Assembly (NCBI RefSeq): GCF_001559595.1
Contig: NZ_LNTY01000050.1
Location: 62,001-126,000 of the forward strand
From: Enterovibrio coralii
GTDB lineage: Bacteria > Pseudomonadota > Gammaproteobacteria > Enterobacterales > Vibrionaceae
Reading direction: 5' to 3'
Length of the DNA stretch: 64,000 nt
The position numbers and the translations under genes are program-made. Below the pieces are notes generated by a model. The model saw only the letters and a program-made list of their open reading frames with translations. It had not been told where the DNA came from and did no database searches. This document shows positions 17,737 through 26,362 of the stretch, piece by piece. How positions within the stretch are numbered: the stretch's first letter is position 1; the number at the start of each line of letters is the position of its first letter.

Positions 17737-17989
17737 ATCTTTTTGTTTGTTTTGTCAGCAAGTAGAGAGGTTATAACAAGTTTGGATGTTCGAGTCAGTA
17801 CTTGGTTGGAATGAAGTGCGGATGATAAGGCTCTTTCAGTGAAGTGGATGCTGTCTAGATATCCAGTTTTGAACTAGCACTAAATTTGTTAGTTTTTAGA
17901 GAATTAAACCTCATCCCCGCCATGCTTGAGCCTTAACAAGCAACGCGGTATGGATGCATCAAGGAACAAACTAAAAGGAATTGCTTACC

Positions 17990-18298
17990 ATGATCACCTG
18001 TTATGTTCGATATGTCATTGACCCAAAGAAGACAAAAGAATTTGAGGACTATGCGCGTATGTGGATCCCATTAGTGGAAAAGTTTGGTGGGAAGCATAAC
18101 GGCTACTTCCTTCCGTCTGAAGGGGCGAACAATGTTGCGTTGGCCTTGTTTACCTTTGAAAGTTTAACGGCCTACGAGACCTACCGAATTGACTCGTTGA
18201 AAGACCCTGAGTGTCAGGAAGCGTTCAAATTCGCAGAACAAACGGATTGCATCCTTAGCTATGAGCGAAGCTTTTTCAGACCAGTATTTGGCGAGTGA
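17990..18298 (+). CDS. NIPSNAP family protein
   Basis: A small soluble protein of about 102 residues with the dimeric alpha/beta-barrel fold of NIPSNAP proteins. ITCYVRYVIDPKKTKEFEDY and the following WIPLVEKFGGKHNGYFLPS are typical. Such proteins are often found beside oxidoreductases and monooxygenases, but their chemistry is rarely known. A TTG at 17981 directly touches the AAAAGGAA stretch. ATG 17990 is 9 bases away and is chosen. It is followed closely by a decayed gene fragment. No functional partner is visible. Confidence 0.75.
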   Translation: MITCYVRYVIDPKKTKEFEDYARMWIPLVEKFGGKHNGYFLPSEGANNVALALFTFESLTAYETYRIDSLKDPECQEAFKFAEQTDCILSYERSFFRPVFGE

Positions 18299-18308
18299 AG
18301 GAAAAGCC

Positions 18309-18500
18309 ATGGCGACAGTTCACAACTCTGTGAAGAACATTGTTGAGTTGGTAGACGCTGATCCTGCCAGTATCAAAGCTCTGGCACTGGTATTTTAACT
18401 TGAACTACCAGATTGCTATATTGCCGCCGAATTCGTGAGAAATCTTGTCTGAAACACCGTTGATAAACGTGTTCAAACCACAGGTTGGTTGGAACATTGG
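18309..18500 (+). pseudogene. Remnant of a COG3575-type nucleotidyltransferase gene
   Basis: From ATG 18309 a 29-residue frame opens (MATVHNSVKNIVELVDADPA...) and ends in TAA at 18396. In the same frame translation continues LELPDCYIAAEFVRNLV, then TGA, then NTVDKR. The LPD-x(5)-A-x-FVRNLVW block is characteristic of the N-terminus of COG3575 nucleotidyltransferases, and the TGA stands where the conserved Trp codon TGG is expected. After that the similarity fades. Two in-frame nonsense codons and the lack of the rest of the gene mark a genuine decayed fragment, unlike the single-base breaks elsewhere in the window. The upper boundary is approximate. Confidence 0.5.
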
Positions 18501-18571
18501 CCTATTTTGCGCGTTGTTAGGTAGCAGAGAGGTAGACATCAAGACAGATACTATTAGGCAAAGGAATGCTG

Positions 18572-18874
18572 ATGAAAAACGACGATGATTTCTATGCATG
18601 GAAAGCAATTCGTGAAAAAGGTAAGTTCGACTATTTTCTAGGGGAAGTGACGAAAGGCTCCATGCTTCTATCATTCTTTATCGCAGGCTTGGCGATATTT
18701 AATGGCGTTGATGCGGTGGTGGATTTCTTTTCTGAATCCTTCTACTGGATTTTGTTTATGGTTCTCGCATTTCCAATCGTTCTGTTCGTATGGCAATACA
18801 AGGAACATCAATACCGTAAAGAGTGCGAACGAAGGGGATTTGAGTTTGTAAAACCGTCACTGTTTGGATCCTGA
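18572..18874 (+). CDS. Small two-span inner-membrane protein
   Basis: A protein of about 100 residues with two hydrophobic segments, roughly residues 29-49 and 56-77, and a basic cytoplasmic C-terminus (YKEHQYRKECERRG). AAGGA at 18561-18565 is 6 bases before ATG 18572. The in-frame ATG 18566 is too close to it. I do not recognise a family. The gene is isolated, after the nucleotidyltransferase remnant and before a convergent VOC gene. Confidence 0.55.
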   Translation: MKNDDDFYAWKAIREKGKFDYFLGEVTKGSMLLSFFIAGLAIFNGVDAVVDFFSESFYWILFMVLAFPIVLFVWQYKEHQYRKECERRGFEFVKPSLFGS

Positions 18875-18956
18875 GTGCCAAATGTTCTATCCAGTAACGA
18901 ACGCCCATACAGAACACTTTGCCGATGCCACGCTGTGCAGCGTGGCAACTAAGGAT

Positions 18957-19321
18957 TTACTCTGAAACAAACACCCGGATGCGGTGGTTATCTAAGTCGG
19001 CAACAACAAAGTTCATACCGTAAATCGCTTCCTTGGGCTCTTGTAGAAAGTGCACACCTTTTGATTTCCAATCTTCATACAAGCGGTTAAATGCGCCTCG
19101 CTGAGGCAGCGATAAAGAAAGCTCCGCACCGCCACCTCTCACAGAACTTGTTGGCTCCAAAGTGTCTGCTTGTTTAAGTGTAACTTTAACGTTATCAGCA
19201 ATATCCAAAGTTACAAAAGACGCGATAAGGCCAAAGGTTCAATTTCAAATAGCTCGGCGTAAAAATGTTTACTTGCCTGAATGTCAGACACGTACAAAAC
19301 AAACGAATCAATCTTAAACAT
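18957..19321 (-). CDS. VOC (glyoxalase-like) family protein, frame broken near 19235
   Basis: A single-module vicinal-oxygen-chelate protein of about 121 residues once one base is restored. It starts at ATG 19321 with FKIDSFVLYVSDIQASKHFY, the typical first beta-alpha unit. The visible second part, from IADNVKVTLK, ends with the second module IYGMNFVVADLDNHRIRVF. The frame changes at about 19233-19237, in an AAAGG stretch. Enzymes of this fold include lactoylglutathione lyase, fosfomycin resistance proteins and dioxygenases. The metal ligands are not complete enough to choose among them. Function open. Confidence 0.7.
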
Positions 19322-19505
19322 GGGTAACTCTCAAATAGTCGGTGAGAAATAAGTTTAGTGATACTGGCTGTCAGGATGTGTCAGTAGGCTTTTCGAGAAA
19401 TTTACAGTCTGTTCTTATCTTTGAAGCTTTGGTTCCTCATAGGGGCAATTACGCTTTGAATTGAAAAAAAGAAATCTCAGACTTTCTTAAAAAAGCATAG
19501 GGAAA

Positions 19506-20069
19506 ATGCAAATGCAGTTGGCCAAATCATTAAGTCTTGTGGCAATAAGTTCAAGCCTCTTTATCGCGGGTTGCCAATCCACCAGTATCAGTGTTGAAGA
19601 AGGAAAAGGGGCGGTCGTTTTCCCAGTGACGATCGATATGGGAGGGGCTGCCACGAACTTTGCTTGTCGCACGATAGTTATAGATATCAAAGAGAAGTTT
19701 CGCTCAGGTCGTGATTTAGACAAGGCGTTGACACGTTCTCTTCCGGTGGGGAGTAAACCACCTTATGTGATTGCGGACAATCTGCCGCCCGGTGAGTACA
19801 CAGTGACTGAATATCGCTGTCTACCCAACGTAAATTGGACGTTGGGCGGTAAATCTTACCTTCGAAAGAATACTTACATCTCTTTTGAAATCTATCCGAA
19901 CAAGATAACCATTTCTGATTTCGCTTATCGTGGTAAGGAAAAATTCAAATCAGGTGGAGGCTCTACATTCAGTACGAGCTTTCAGTACTCCACGAAAGAG
20001 GAAGAAGATCGCGCGATAGAAGCTCTTATCGCGAATGGCATTCCAAAAGGGTTGGAGATAGACGAGTAA
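19506..20069 (+). CDS. Putative lipoprotein
   Basis: A 187-residue exported protein with a lipoprotein signal peptide: hydrophobic core SLVAISSSLFIAGC with the lipobox Cys at residue 23. The residue after the Cys is Gln, so outer-membrane sorting is expected. The mature part is beta-rich, with the repeated idea of a surface-exposed carbohydrate-binding-like fold (PPGEYTVTEYRCLP), but I do not recognise a family. The gene stands alone. ATG 19506 and 19512 are both possible starts. The first gives a slightly better N-region. Confidence 0.6.
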   Translation: MQMQLAKSLSLVAISSSLFIAGCQSTSISVEEGKGAVVFPVTIDMGGAATNFACRTIVIDIKEKFRSGRDLDKALTRSLPVGSKPPYVIADNLPPGEYTVTEYRCLPNVNWTLGGKSYLRKNTYISFEIYPNKITISDFAYRGKEKFKSGGGSTFSTSFQYSTKEEEDRAIEALIANGIPKGLEIDE

Positions 20070-20192
20070 TACTGCTTTGATATTGTTTTAAGTGACTGCT
20101 TTTCTAGTTGTTCCGTTCGTAGTTTGAATGATATCGAGTATTGAAATATAGACACGGCTTGGTGGCGAATAACTTTTATGCTTTACGCGAAT

Positions 20193-20213
20193 GTTACCTT
20201 CTTGGTTGGTAAC
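20193..20213. promoter_or_regulatory. Inverted repeat upstream of the exported RidA-like gene
   Basis: GTTACC (20193-20198) and GGTAAC (20208-20213) form perfect 6-bp arms 9 bases apart, 20 bases before the start codon at 20233. It is a possible operator or 5' hairpin. No regulator gene is adjacent. Confidence 0.3.
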
Positions 20214-20232
20214 GAAAGCGTAAGGCATAACA

Positions 20233-20691
20233 ATGAAAAGTACCGTTAAAATGTCACTAGGCAGTCTCTTGCTCGTCTCCTCCTTTTCTGTCCTCTCCCA
20301 CCAGTCTGACGATATTGAGTATCTCAACTCAGGCAAAGTCATTCCAACAACATTGCCATTCTCTGAGGCCGTTAGGGTAGATGATACCGTTTATCTGTCC
20401 GGTCAAATAGGCATCTTGCCAGGGACTCTCAAACTTGTTGCTGGTGGACTTGAAGCGGAATCGCGCCAGACCATGGACAACATAAAAATGTCTCTGAATG
20501 CACACGGCTTTACCATGAGTGACATTGTTAAATGCACCGTCATGATGACGGATATTTCTCAATGGGAAACATTCAACAACGTTTACAAAACCTACTTTAC
20601 GGGAAAATATCCTGCCAGAAGCGCGTTTGGCTCAACGGGGCTCGCACTGGGTGCGAATATTGAAGTTGAGTGTATTGCGGCCGTTGATTAA
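20233..20691 (+). CDS. RidA/YjgF family protein with N-terminal signal peptide
   Basis: A 152-residue protein. Residues 1-22 form an export signal (MKSTVKMSLGSLLLVSSFSV...), and the rest is a normal-length RidA domain. PFSEAVRVDDTVYLSGQIG and the C-terminal IEVECIAAVD are family hallmarks. The usual catalytic Arg-containing P-A-R-S segment is present as YPARSAFGS. Cytoplasmic RidA deaminates reactive enamines and imines. An exported version is expected in the periplasm, where its substrate is not obvious. Its neighbours give no hint, and the next gene begins the zinc operon 143 bases later. Confidence 0.8.
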   Translation: MKSTVKMSLGSLLLVSSFSVLSHQSDDIEYLNSGKVIPTTLPFSEAVRVDDTVYLSGQIGILPGTLKLVAGGLEAESRQTMDNIKMSLNAHGFTMSDIVKCTVMMTDISQWETFNNVYKTYFTGKYPARSAFGSTGLALGANIEVECIAAVD

Positions 20692-20755
20692 AAACAGCTA
20701 GACGCATACCCACAAAGTCGAAAATCACTCTTCTGCGCATTTACTGTCCAGACTA

Positions 20756-20783
20756 TTGCACTCATGAAATGTTATGTTATAAC
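20756..20783 (+). promoter_or_regulatory. Predicted promoter of the zur operon
   Basis: TTGCAC at 20756-20761 is a good -35 box and TATAAC at 20778-20783 a fair -10 box, with 16 bases between. The Zur palindrome covers the whole spacer and the -10, which fits direct repression and hence autoregulation. Read by eye only. Confidence 0.5.
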
Positions 20784-20793
20784 ATTTCATGAG
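20761..20793. promoter_or_regulatory. Zur operator (zinc box)
   Basis: CTCATGAAATGTTAT (20761-20775) and ATAACATTTCATGAG (20779-20793) are perfect 15-bp inverted arms with the 3-base centre GTT. The core GAAATGTTAT...ATAACATTTC matches the known proteobacterial Zur consensus. It sits 42 bases before the start of a Zur-like gene that heads a zinc-related operon, so repression of that operon by zinc-loaded Zur is expected. Confidence 0.85.
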
Positions 20794-20834
20794 TGCTTTG
20801 AGTTGTAACCAAACAGGTTGCGAGAAGGTGGACC

Positions 20835-21287
20835 ATGACTGACGTTGACAGTGTGATCAAAAATGTAGAGCAGAAGTGTAAGAAGCGTGGAAAACCTCTG
20901 ACTGAGAAAAGGAAGTTGGTACTGTCAGCACTTATTCATTCTGGTAAAGCACTGTCTGCCTATGAACTGGTGGATTACTGTAAGACTGAATTTGATAAGC
21001 AAATTCAAGCCATGACGGTCTACCGAACACTCGACTTTCTCGAAGAACAGCATTTAGCGCACAAGCTAAAAGTGTCTAACAAGTTTATCGCTTGCTCTCA
21101 CATGCAGTGCTCTCATGAGCATGGCGTCCCTCAGTTTTTGATTTGTTCAAAGTGCAACAAAATCAAAGAGCAGATCATCGAACCTTCGGTTATCGATGGC
21201 CTTCAATCTAATGCGCGGAAAGATGGCTTCACTGTTACGAGTCCACAACTCGAAATAACCGGTGTCTGTGATGATTGCAAAGAGTAA
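20835..21287 (+). CDS. zur: Zinc uptake regulator, Fur family
   Basis: A 150-residue Fur-family metalloregulator, best read as Zur. The N-terminal winged helix (KPLTEKRKLVLSALIHSGKA) is followed by a metal-binding C-terminal half. The latter has C-x4-C (CSHMQC), H-x-H, the structural pair CSKC and the terminal pair CDDC. This Cys set is what Zur uses for its structural zinc. The operator upstream and the downstream COG0523 GTPase are typical of a zinc-starvation operon. It should repress when zinc is plentiful. Fur itself would have a different operator and gene context. Confidence 0.88.
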   Translation: MTDVDSVIKNVEQKCKKRGKPLTEKRKLVLSALIHSGKALSAYELVDYCKTEFDKQIQAMTVYRTLDFLEEQHLAHKLKVSNKFIACSHMQCSHEHGVPQFLICSKCNKIKEQIIEPSVIDGLQSNARKDGFTVTSPQLEITGVCDDCKE

Positions 21288-21356
21288 GCACTCTGAGAGT
21301 ACCCAATCCTACCCAATAGTTCGACACCCAATGAAATCAAACAATGAGAACTCACT

Positions 21357-21917
21357 ATGTTAAGAAGGAATCCAACCGGTGACATGCCTGTTGTTTCGGA
21401 AAATGCGTTTGTCGATCCCACTGCGATTATTTGTGGGAAAGTGATTATCGAAGACAACGTATTTATCGGCCCTTATGCGGTCATTCGTGCAGATGAAGTC
21501 AATGAATTCGGGGAAATGGAGCCAATCCTGATTAAAAGGGACACCAATATTCAAGATGGTGTTGTGATTCACTCAAAAGCGGGAGCTGAAGTGACAATCG
21601 GTGAACGAACGTCGATTGCACATCGCTCAATCATCCACGGACCCTGTGTCGTTAGTGATGATGTCTTTATCGGATTCAATTCAGTGGTGTTTAACGCTCA
21701 AATCGGAAAAGGCTGCGTGATAAGGCATAACTGTGTCATCGACGGGCTCGACCTTCCTGAACACTTCCATGTACCGCCAATGACAAATATAGGTTCTGGT
21801 TTTGATTTAAATAGCATCTCCAAAGTGCCACCAGAATACTCGGCGTTCTCTGAATCTGTTGTTTCCGCCAATCACACCTTGGTGCAGGGTTACAGGAGAA
21901 TTGCCAATGAGCTTTGA
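21357..21917 (+). CDS. Gamma-carbonic-anhydrase-like left-handed beta-helix protein
   Basis: A 186-residue protein made of hexapeptide repeats (for example IICGKVIIEDNVFIGPYAVI) that form a left-handed beta-helix trimer. The zinc-type ligands of gamma-class carbonic anhydrases appear as histidines in VIHSKAG, IAHRSIIHG and IRHNCVI. It is the second gene of the zur operon, 69 bases after zur, and overlaps the next gene by 11 bases. Proteins of this kind in Zur regulons may stand in for a zinc carbonic anhydrase during starvation, using another metal. That role is inference. A sugar or amino-acid acyltransferase with the same fold cannot be excluded. Confidence 0.75.
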   Translation: MLRRNPTGDMPVVSENAFVDPTAIICGKVIIEDNVFIGPYAVIRADEVNEFGEMEPILIKRDTNIQDGVVIHSKAGAEVTIGERTSIAHRSIIHGPCVVSDDVFIGFNSVVFNAQIGKGCVIRHNCVIDGLDLPEHFHVPPMTNIGSGFDLNSISKVPPEYSAFSESVVSANHTLVQGYRRIANEL

Positions 21918-22908
21918 AGCAAAGCCCATTCGTGGCGTTCCCACCAATATCTTTACCGGTTTTCTTGGTGTCGGAAAAACCACAGCCATTCTGAACTTGA
22001 TGAAAAATAAACCAGAGGATGAACGTTGGGCTGTGCTCGTCAATGAATTCGGGGAAATTGGCGTTGATGGCAGTTTGTTTGAAGGGCAACGTGGCGAGAA
22101 AGGGCAGGTATTTATCCGCGAAGTGCCAGGTGGTTGCATGTGCTGTGCTGCGGGTTTGCCAATGCAAATTGCATTAAACCAATTATTGACTGAGGCGAGG
22201 CCAGATCGATTGCTTATCGAACCCACAGGTCTTGGTCACCCTAAGGAAGTACTACAAACGCTCTCGACGGAATACTACCAAGACATACTTTCTCTCCAGA
22301 AAACCATCACACTTGTGGATGCGAGAAAGCTCAACGATCCGCGCTATACCGACCATGACACCTTCAATCAACAAATCGCAATTGCAGACACCGTGGTAGG
22401 AAATAAACACGATCTTTATAAAGAGGGTGAGCGAGACCTGCTTTGTGACTATGTGAGTGAAAAGGGTTCCGCAAACACGCGCGTAATATTTGCAGAGCAC
22501 GGAGACATTCCATTTTCAGAATTTGAAGGGGAAACGAAACATCATGCCTCGTCAGCGCATCATCACCATCATGGGCACCTAAAGCCTCTGGTTGCAGATC
22601 TCTTGATGCCAGAAAAAGGCTTTCTAAAGGCAACAAACTCAGGGGAAGGTTTCAATAGTGTTGGCTGGCGCTTTTCTCCCCGAAAGGTATTTGAACGTAA
22701 AAAGCTTACCTCTTTAATGAGCACATTAAATGTTGAACGTATGAAAGCTGTGTTTATCACGAGCGAAGGGGTGTTTGGCTATAACCTAACTCCAGATGGC
22801 TTAACAGAGGTCGAACTCGACGATTGTAGTGAGAGCCGCATTGAGCTGATTGCGGAAAATGTGGATGAATCGCTTGAGTCCGCATTGCTGGCTTGTGTTC
22901 ACGTTTAA
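21907..22908 (+). CDS. COG0523 family GTPase, zinc metallochaperone (CobW/ZigA type)
   Basis: A 333-residue G3E GTPase thought to deliver zinc to client proteins. Walker A is FTGFLGVGKTT (about residues 16-26), the metal motif CxCC is GGCMCCAAG, and the guanine-specificity motif is VGNKHD. Before the C-terminal CobW domain there is a His-rich loop (HHASSAHHHHHGHL), probably for zinc binding. ATG 21907 has AGGAG 7 bases upstream and overlaps the preceding stop codon. An earlier in-frame start at 21859 lies inside the previous gene. Under the Zur operator, this is most likely a zinc-starvation chaperone, not a cobalamin enzyme. Confidence 0.85.
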   Translation: MSFEAKPIRGVPTNIFTGFLGVGKTTAILNLMKNKPEDERWAVLVNEFGEIGVDGSLFEGQRGEKGQVFIREVPGGCMCCAAGLPMQIALNQLLTEARPDRLLIEPTGLGHPKEVLQTLSTEYYQDILSLQKTITLVDARKLNDPRYTDHDTFNQQIAIADTVVGNKHDLYKEGERDLLCDYVSEKGSANTRVIFAEHGDIPFSEFEGETKHHASSAHHHHHGHLKPLVADLLMPEKGFLKATNSGEGFNSVGWRFSPRKVFERKKLTSLMSTLNVERMKAVFITSEGVFGYNLTPDGLTEVELDDCSESRIELIAENVDESLESALLACVHV

Positions 22909-22910
22909 TC

Positions 22911-22944
22911 AAGAAGATAGCCGTCAGATGACGGCTATCTTCTT
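22911..22944. terminator. Bidirectional intrinsic terminator
   Basis: AAGAAGATAGCCGTCA (22911-22926) and TGACGGCTATCTTCTT (22929-22944) are perfect 16-bp arms with a 2-base centre. The structure ends the zur operon on the plus strand and, on the minus strand, overlaps the stop codon of the dehydroshikimate dehydratase gene at 22943. Confidence 0.8.
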
Positions 22945-24795
22945 ATCCCGCTAATTCTCTCGCCTGCATGGTTAATCGCATCTGGCTGTTCGCTGCTCCG
23001 AAGCCTTGATAGCCATTTCTCTGCACAATTTCGAAGCAGAATCGTCCTGCAAACATCGTGGTGTAAAGCTGATAGAAGCTTCCATGCTCGTCTTCGTCAT
23101 AAAGAATATTGAAGCGTTTTAGCTTATCGATGGTTTCATCAGACAAGGAAAAACGTGCCGCCAAATCGTCATAGTAATTTGCAGTAACTGGCATGGTGGT
23201 TGTTTGCTGTTTTTCCATAAACTCAGCAGTGGCGAAGATATCATTTGTCGATAACGCGATATGGTTGACGCCAGTCCCTGCGTATTGGTCAAGAATACGG
23301 CTGGATACAGTACGCGAAGCTTGGCTGGAATTCAGTGTAAAGCTGACGCCTTTGTCTGGCGTTTGAAGAGCCTGACTTTTGATTAGTCCGCCGGGGTCAG
23401 AGACATCGACAGTCGGCATGGTTTTCATTTTGAACATTGAGCGGTAAAGCAGCACAGAGTGGAGCATTTCTTCATAGCTCATGGTGATAGCGACATGATC
23501 CACACCGTTTAGAAAAGCGAAGGTGACGGCATCATGATTCCAGACAAACTCTCGCTCCCAGTGAGGAGGTTGCTCTGCATCATCAACAAGATAAAGCAGG
23601 CTTTCACCGGGACCGTAAATCGCTGGAATACCATGTGTGTCGGTTTCTGGATTGCCATACACCGGCCTAAACTCTAGTTTTTTGGCACGCTCAAGCATGT
23701 CTTCGACCTTGTTGCATGTCAGCCCAACAGCACAGACGGAAACTCCATGCTGTTGATGAAACTTTTGCGCAAAGCTGTCCGGCTCCATATTCATCACAAG
23801 ATTGATATTGCCTTGCCGCCACAGTTCTACTTCTTTGCGCTTGTGGGTCGCCGCGTGACTGAAGCCTAGCTGCGAAAGCAGTTTGGTCAGGCCAAGCTTT
23901 TCGTTCCCACTCACCGCAAACTCGATAAACTGCACTTCGCTGGGAGAGGATACATCTGGTATCTTCGCCGTTTCTGTTGTGGTGTTTTTCTCTGCTGCTT
24001 GGTTGGCGTAAACCAAGGAGCGATAGCCATCTCGTGCCGTTTTTTCGGTAGAACCTGCTCGAAATTGATCGTTAAAGATCTCCAATGAGAAAGGACCATC
24101 GTAACCAGTGGCATGAAGGTTTTTTACGAAATGATTAAGTGGTAAGTCGCCTTGTCCTGGGAAGCAACGATAGTGGCGGCTCCAACTTAAATGATCCATC
24201 GAAAGGCTTGGTGCATCGGCAACTTGCACGAGGAAGATTCGGTCACCGGGAATGTTGAGCATGGTGTCGAGTTCGGTTTGGCGAGAGAAGATATGAAATG
24301 TATCGAGCACAAGCCCACATTCTCGTGATTTGCCCGTCGCACTATTTCCCAGGAATCGCGATAGTCGTAAACGTACTTACCCCATCCTAATGCCTCGTAT
24401 GCAACACGCATATTGCGCGTCGATGCGCGTTCACCCAGTTCATGAAAATCATCTGCTGCACGCTGAATACCGCCTAAAGCATGAGGAGAGACGCTGCTGC
24501 ACACCATCAACAAATCTGTACCCAACTGTTCCATCAAATCAAACTTTCGCTCTGCGCGGTCAAACGCCTTTTGACGGTAAGGCGCAGGAAGTCCCTCAAA
24601 GTCTCTAAACGGCTGATAGGTGACGACTTCTAGCCCGTGATCGTCGAGCATGCTTCGAATTTCATGCACTGACCCATTGTGGGTGATTAAGTCGTTTTCG
24701 AAGATTTCGATACCTCTAAAACCTGCCTTGGCAATGGCTTCGATTTTCTGTCTTAACGTGCCTGAGAGGCAAACCGTGGCGATGGAGTAAATCAT
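22943..24795 (-). CDS. quiC: 3-dehydroshikimate dehydratase fused to a VOC domain, frame broken near 24310
   Basis: Converts 3-dehydroshikimate to protocatechuate, linking quinate/shikimate to the ring-cleavage operon. The protein is about 617 residues. Residues 1-280 are an AP-endonuclease-like TIM barrel (IEIFENDLI near the start, FSLEIFNDQF at its end), and the rest resembles 4-hydroxyphenylpyruvate dioxygenase (GVNHIALSTNDI, GRFCFEIVQRNGYQGFG). This fused form is known as QuiC1 in Pseudomonas. The frame shifts at about 24308-24313. One G restores GLVLDTFHIFSR. It is the last gene of a minus-strand operon after aroQ, 3 bases away. The second domain may be structural or regulatory. Confidence 0.85.
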
Positions 24796-24798
24796 GAC

Positions 24799-25250
24799 TT
24801 ACTTCCCTAACTTTGCGATAAGACCGTCAATGGCTAGGGCGTATCCCTCTATGCCAAAACCAACAATCACGCCCTCTGCTACGGGAGAAAGATAAGAGTG
24901 GTGCCGGAATGATTCACGAGCATGGACGTTTGAAATATGTACTTCAATAACAGGAACTTCGGCTGCTTTTATCGCGTCGTATATCGCTATTGATGTGTGG
25001 GTGTATGCACCGGCATTAAACACAACGCCAATCATTTTGCCTTCTTTCACAGCACGACCTGCGCTGTGAAGGCTTCAATGAGTTCGCCTTCATGATTACT
25101 TTGAAAGCACTCTATCAGCACACTGTGCTTGTTTCCCGTGTTGCGGCAGAGTGTTTCGACGTCCGCTAAGGTGCTGTGGCCATAAAGACCTGGCTCTCGC
25201 TGACCGAGCATGTTGAGGTTTGGCCCGTTCATTACCAATATGGATTTCAT
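24799..25250 (-). CDS. aroQ: Type II 3-dehydroquinate dehydratase, frame broken near 25062
   Basis: Catalyses dehydration of 3-dehydroquinate to 3-dehydroshikimate. The small type II enzyme (about 150 residues) shows the conserved start [21 protein letters not shown] with the catalytic Tyr and Arg, SNHEGELI, and [10 protein letters not shown] with the substrate-binding asparagine and histidine. The frame breaks at about 25060-25064. One base joins both halves to the normal length. Located between a MocA dehydrogenase and quiC, it should serve quinate breakdown rather than aromatic biosynthesis, though the reaction is the same. The catabolic name quiB would also be suitable. Confidence 0.85.
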
Positions 25251-25261
25251 CGTTTGTCTCT

Positions 25262-26326
25262 CTATGCAATGTCGTCGATGTAAACAGTGCGACCAGTTTT
25301 CACGGCTTCAACCACAGCTTCAGTTACTCTTAAATTCTGAAGGCCGTCACGGACAGTTACCAACGGTTTTTCTTCCTTGCGGATCACGCGACAGAAGTGG
25401 TTTAGTTGCTCGACAAGCGGGTCTTTGCGCTCCAGAGAGACGTTTTCACACACAAAGGGCTTCCACCACGAGCGATCCTCATCATTTTGGTAATACTTGA
25501 GGCGCATCGTGGGCACAGAAATCGAACCTTTGGTGCCAGCGATGTGATAGCAATCTTCGTCGGGATAGCTGGAATAGGCTTTGTTCTCTTGCGAAGTTTG
25601 TTCCCAGCTTTGGCCTGATCCCGCGGTGTCCGACAGCAAAAATGTTCCTAGTGCACCATTGGCAAAACTCAGATTGATGGAAACCGTGTCTTCCACTTCA
25701 AAACGGCGGCGTCGGTGCGAAGCTATTGATTGGACAGCGACGATTTCGCCACAGAGATAACGAAGGTTCCCAATATCGTGAATGAGGTTGATCAGAATCG
25801 GGCCGCCGCCTTCCTTCGTTCGCCAAGGTGCTGCTGCAAAATAGTCATCAGGTTTGTAGAACATCGCACTGCCATGAGTGGCAACTAACTGCCCGATAGC
25901 GCCAGAATCTATGATCTCTCGCGTTCGTTTGATGATCGGGCTGTGCATGCGGTGATGCCCGACAAGCAAAGTGTCCCAAATTCCCGGCTCTTTCGTGGCG
26001 ATATCTAACAGCGAATTCGCTTCTGCTACTGTGTGAGAAACGGGTTTTTCTATGAGTGCAGGCATGCGATATTCAATGCACAGCTTGGCTTGTGGGACAT
26101 GCAAATTATTGGGTGTGGCGAGGATAACGCCATCGGCTAGTCCAGCTTCTAATAACTCAACAAGCGTGTCGAAATGTGGGACATCGTATTTTTCCGCTAA
26201 CCCTTTACTGGCTTCAAATGGGTCAACGATAGCGGCTAACTGGCAGTGCTCGCTCTCCGATACCAAGCGAATATGGTTCTTTCCGATCAACCCTGCGCCA
26301 ACGACCGCAATTCTTGGTTTCTCCAT
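25262..26326 (-). CDS. Gfo/Idh/MocA family oxidoreductase, candidate quinate/shikimate dehydrogenase
   Basis: A 354-residue NAD(P)-dependent dehydrogenase. The Rossmann loop is VVGAGLIGKNHI (about residues 8-19), and IEKPVSHT is the family EKP motif. The remaining part is a full-length substrate domain with the usual H in NLIHDIGNLRYL. It lies between the GntR regulator and aroQ, with an 11-base gap to aroQ. The operon has a dehydratase for dehydroquinate and one for dehydroshikimate, but no ordinary quinate or shikimate dehydrogenase. This enzyme is the only oxidoreductase in the operon, so it is the candidate for the first oxidation. That assignment is inference; the family usually acts on sugars and inositols. 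Confidence 0.75.
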   Translation of the reverse strand: MEKPRIAVVGAGLIGKNHIRLVSESEHCQLAAIVDPFEASKGLAEKYDVPHFDTLVELLEAGLADGVILATPNNLHVPQAKLCIEYRMPALIEKPVSHTVAEANSLLDIATKEPGIWDTLLVGHHRMHSPIIKRTREIIDSGAIGQLVATHGSAMFYKPDDYFAAAPWRTKEGGGPILINLIHDIGNLRYLCGEIVAVQSIASHRRRRFEVEDTVSINLSFANGALGTFLLSDTAGSGQSWEQTSQENKAYSSYPDEDCYHIAGTKGSISVPTMRLKYYQNDEDRSWWKPFVCENVSLERKDPLVEQLNHFCRVIRKEEKPLVTVRDGLQNLRVTEAVVEAVKTGRTVYIDDIA

Positions 26327-26362
26327 GTCTGACTAACGTCCTTATTGTCTTTTGATTATTTG

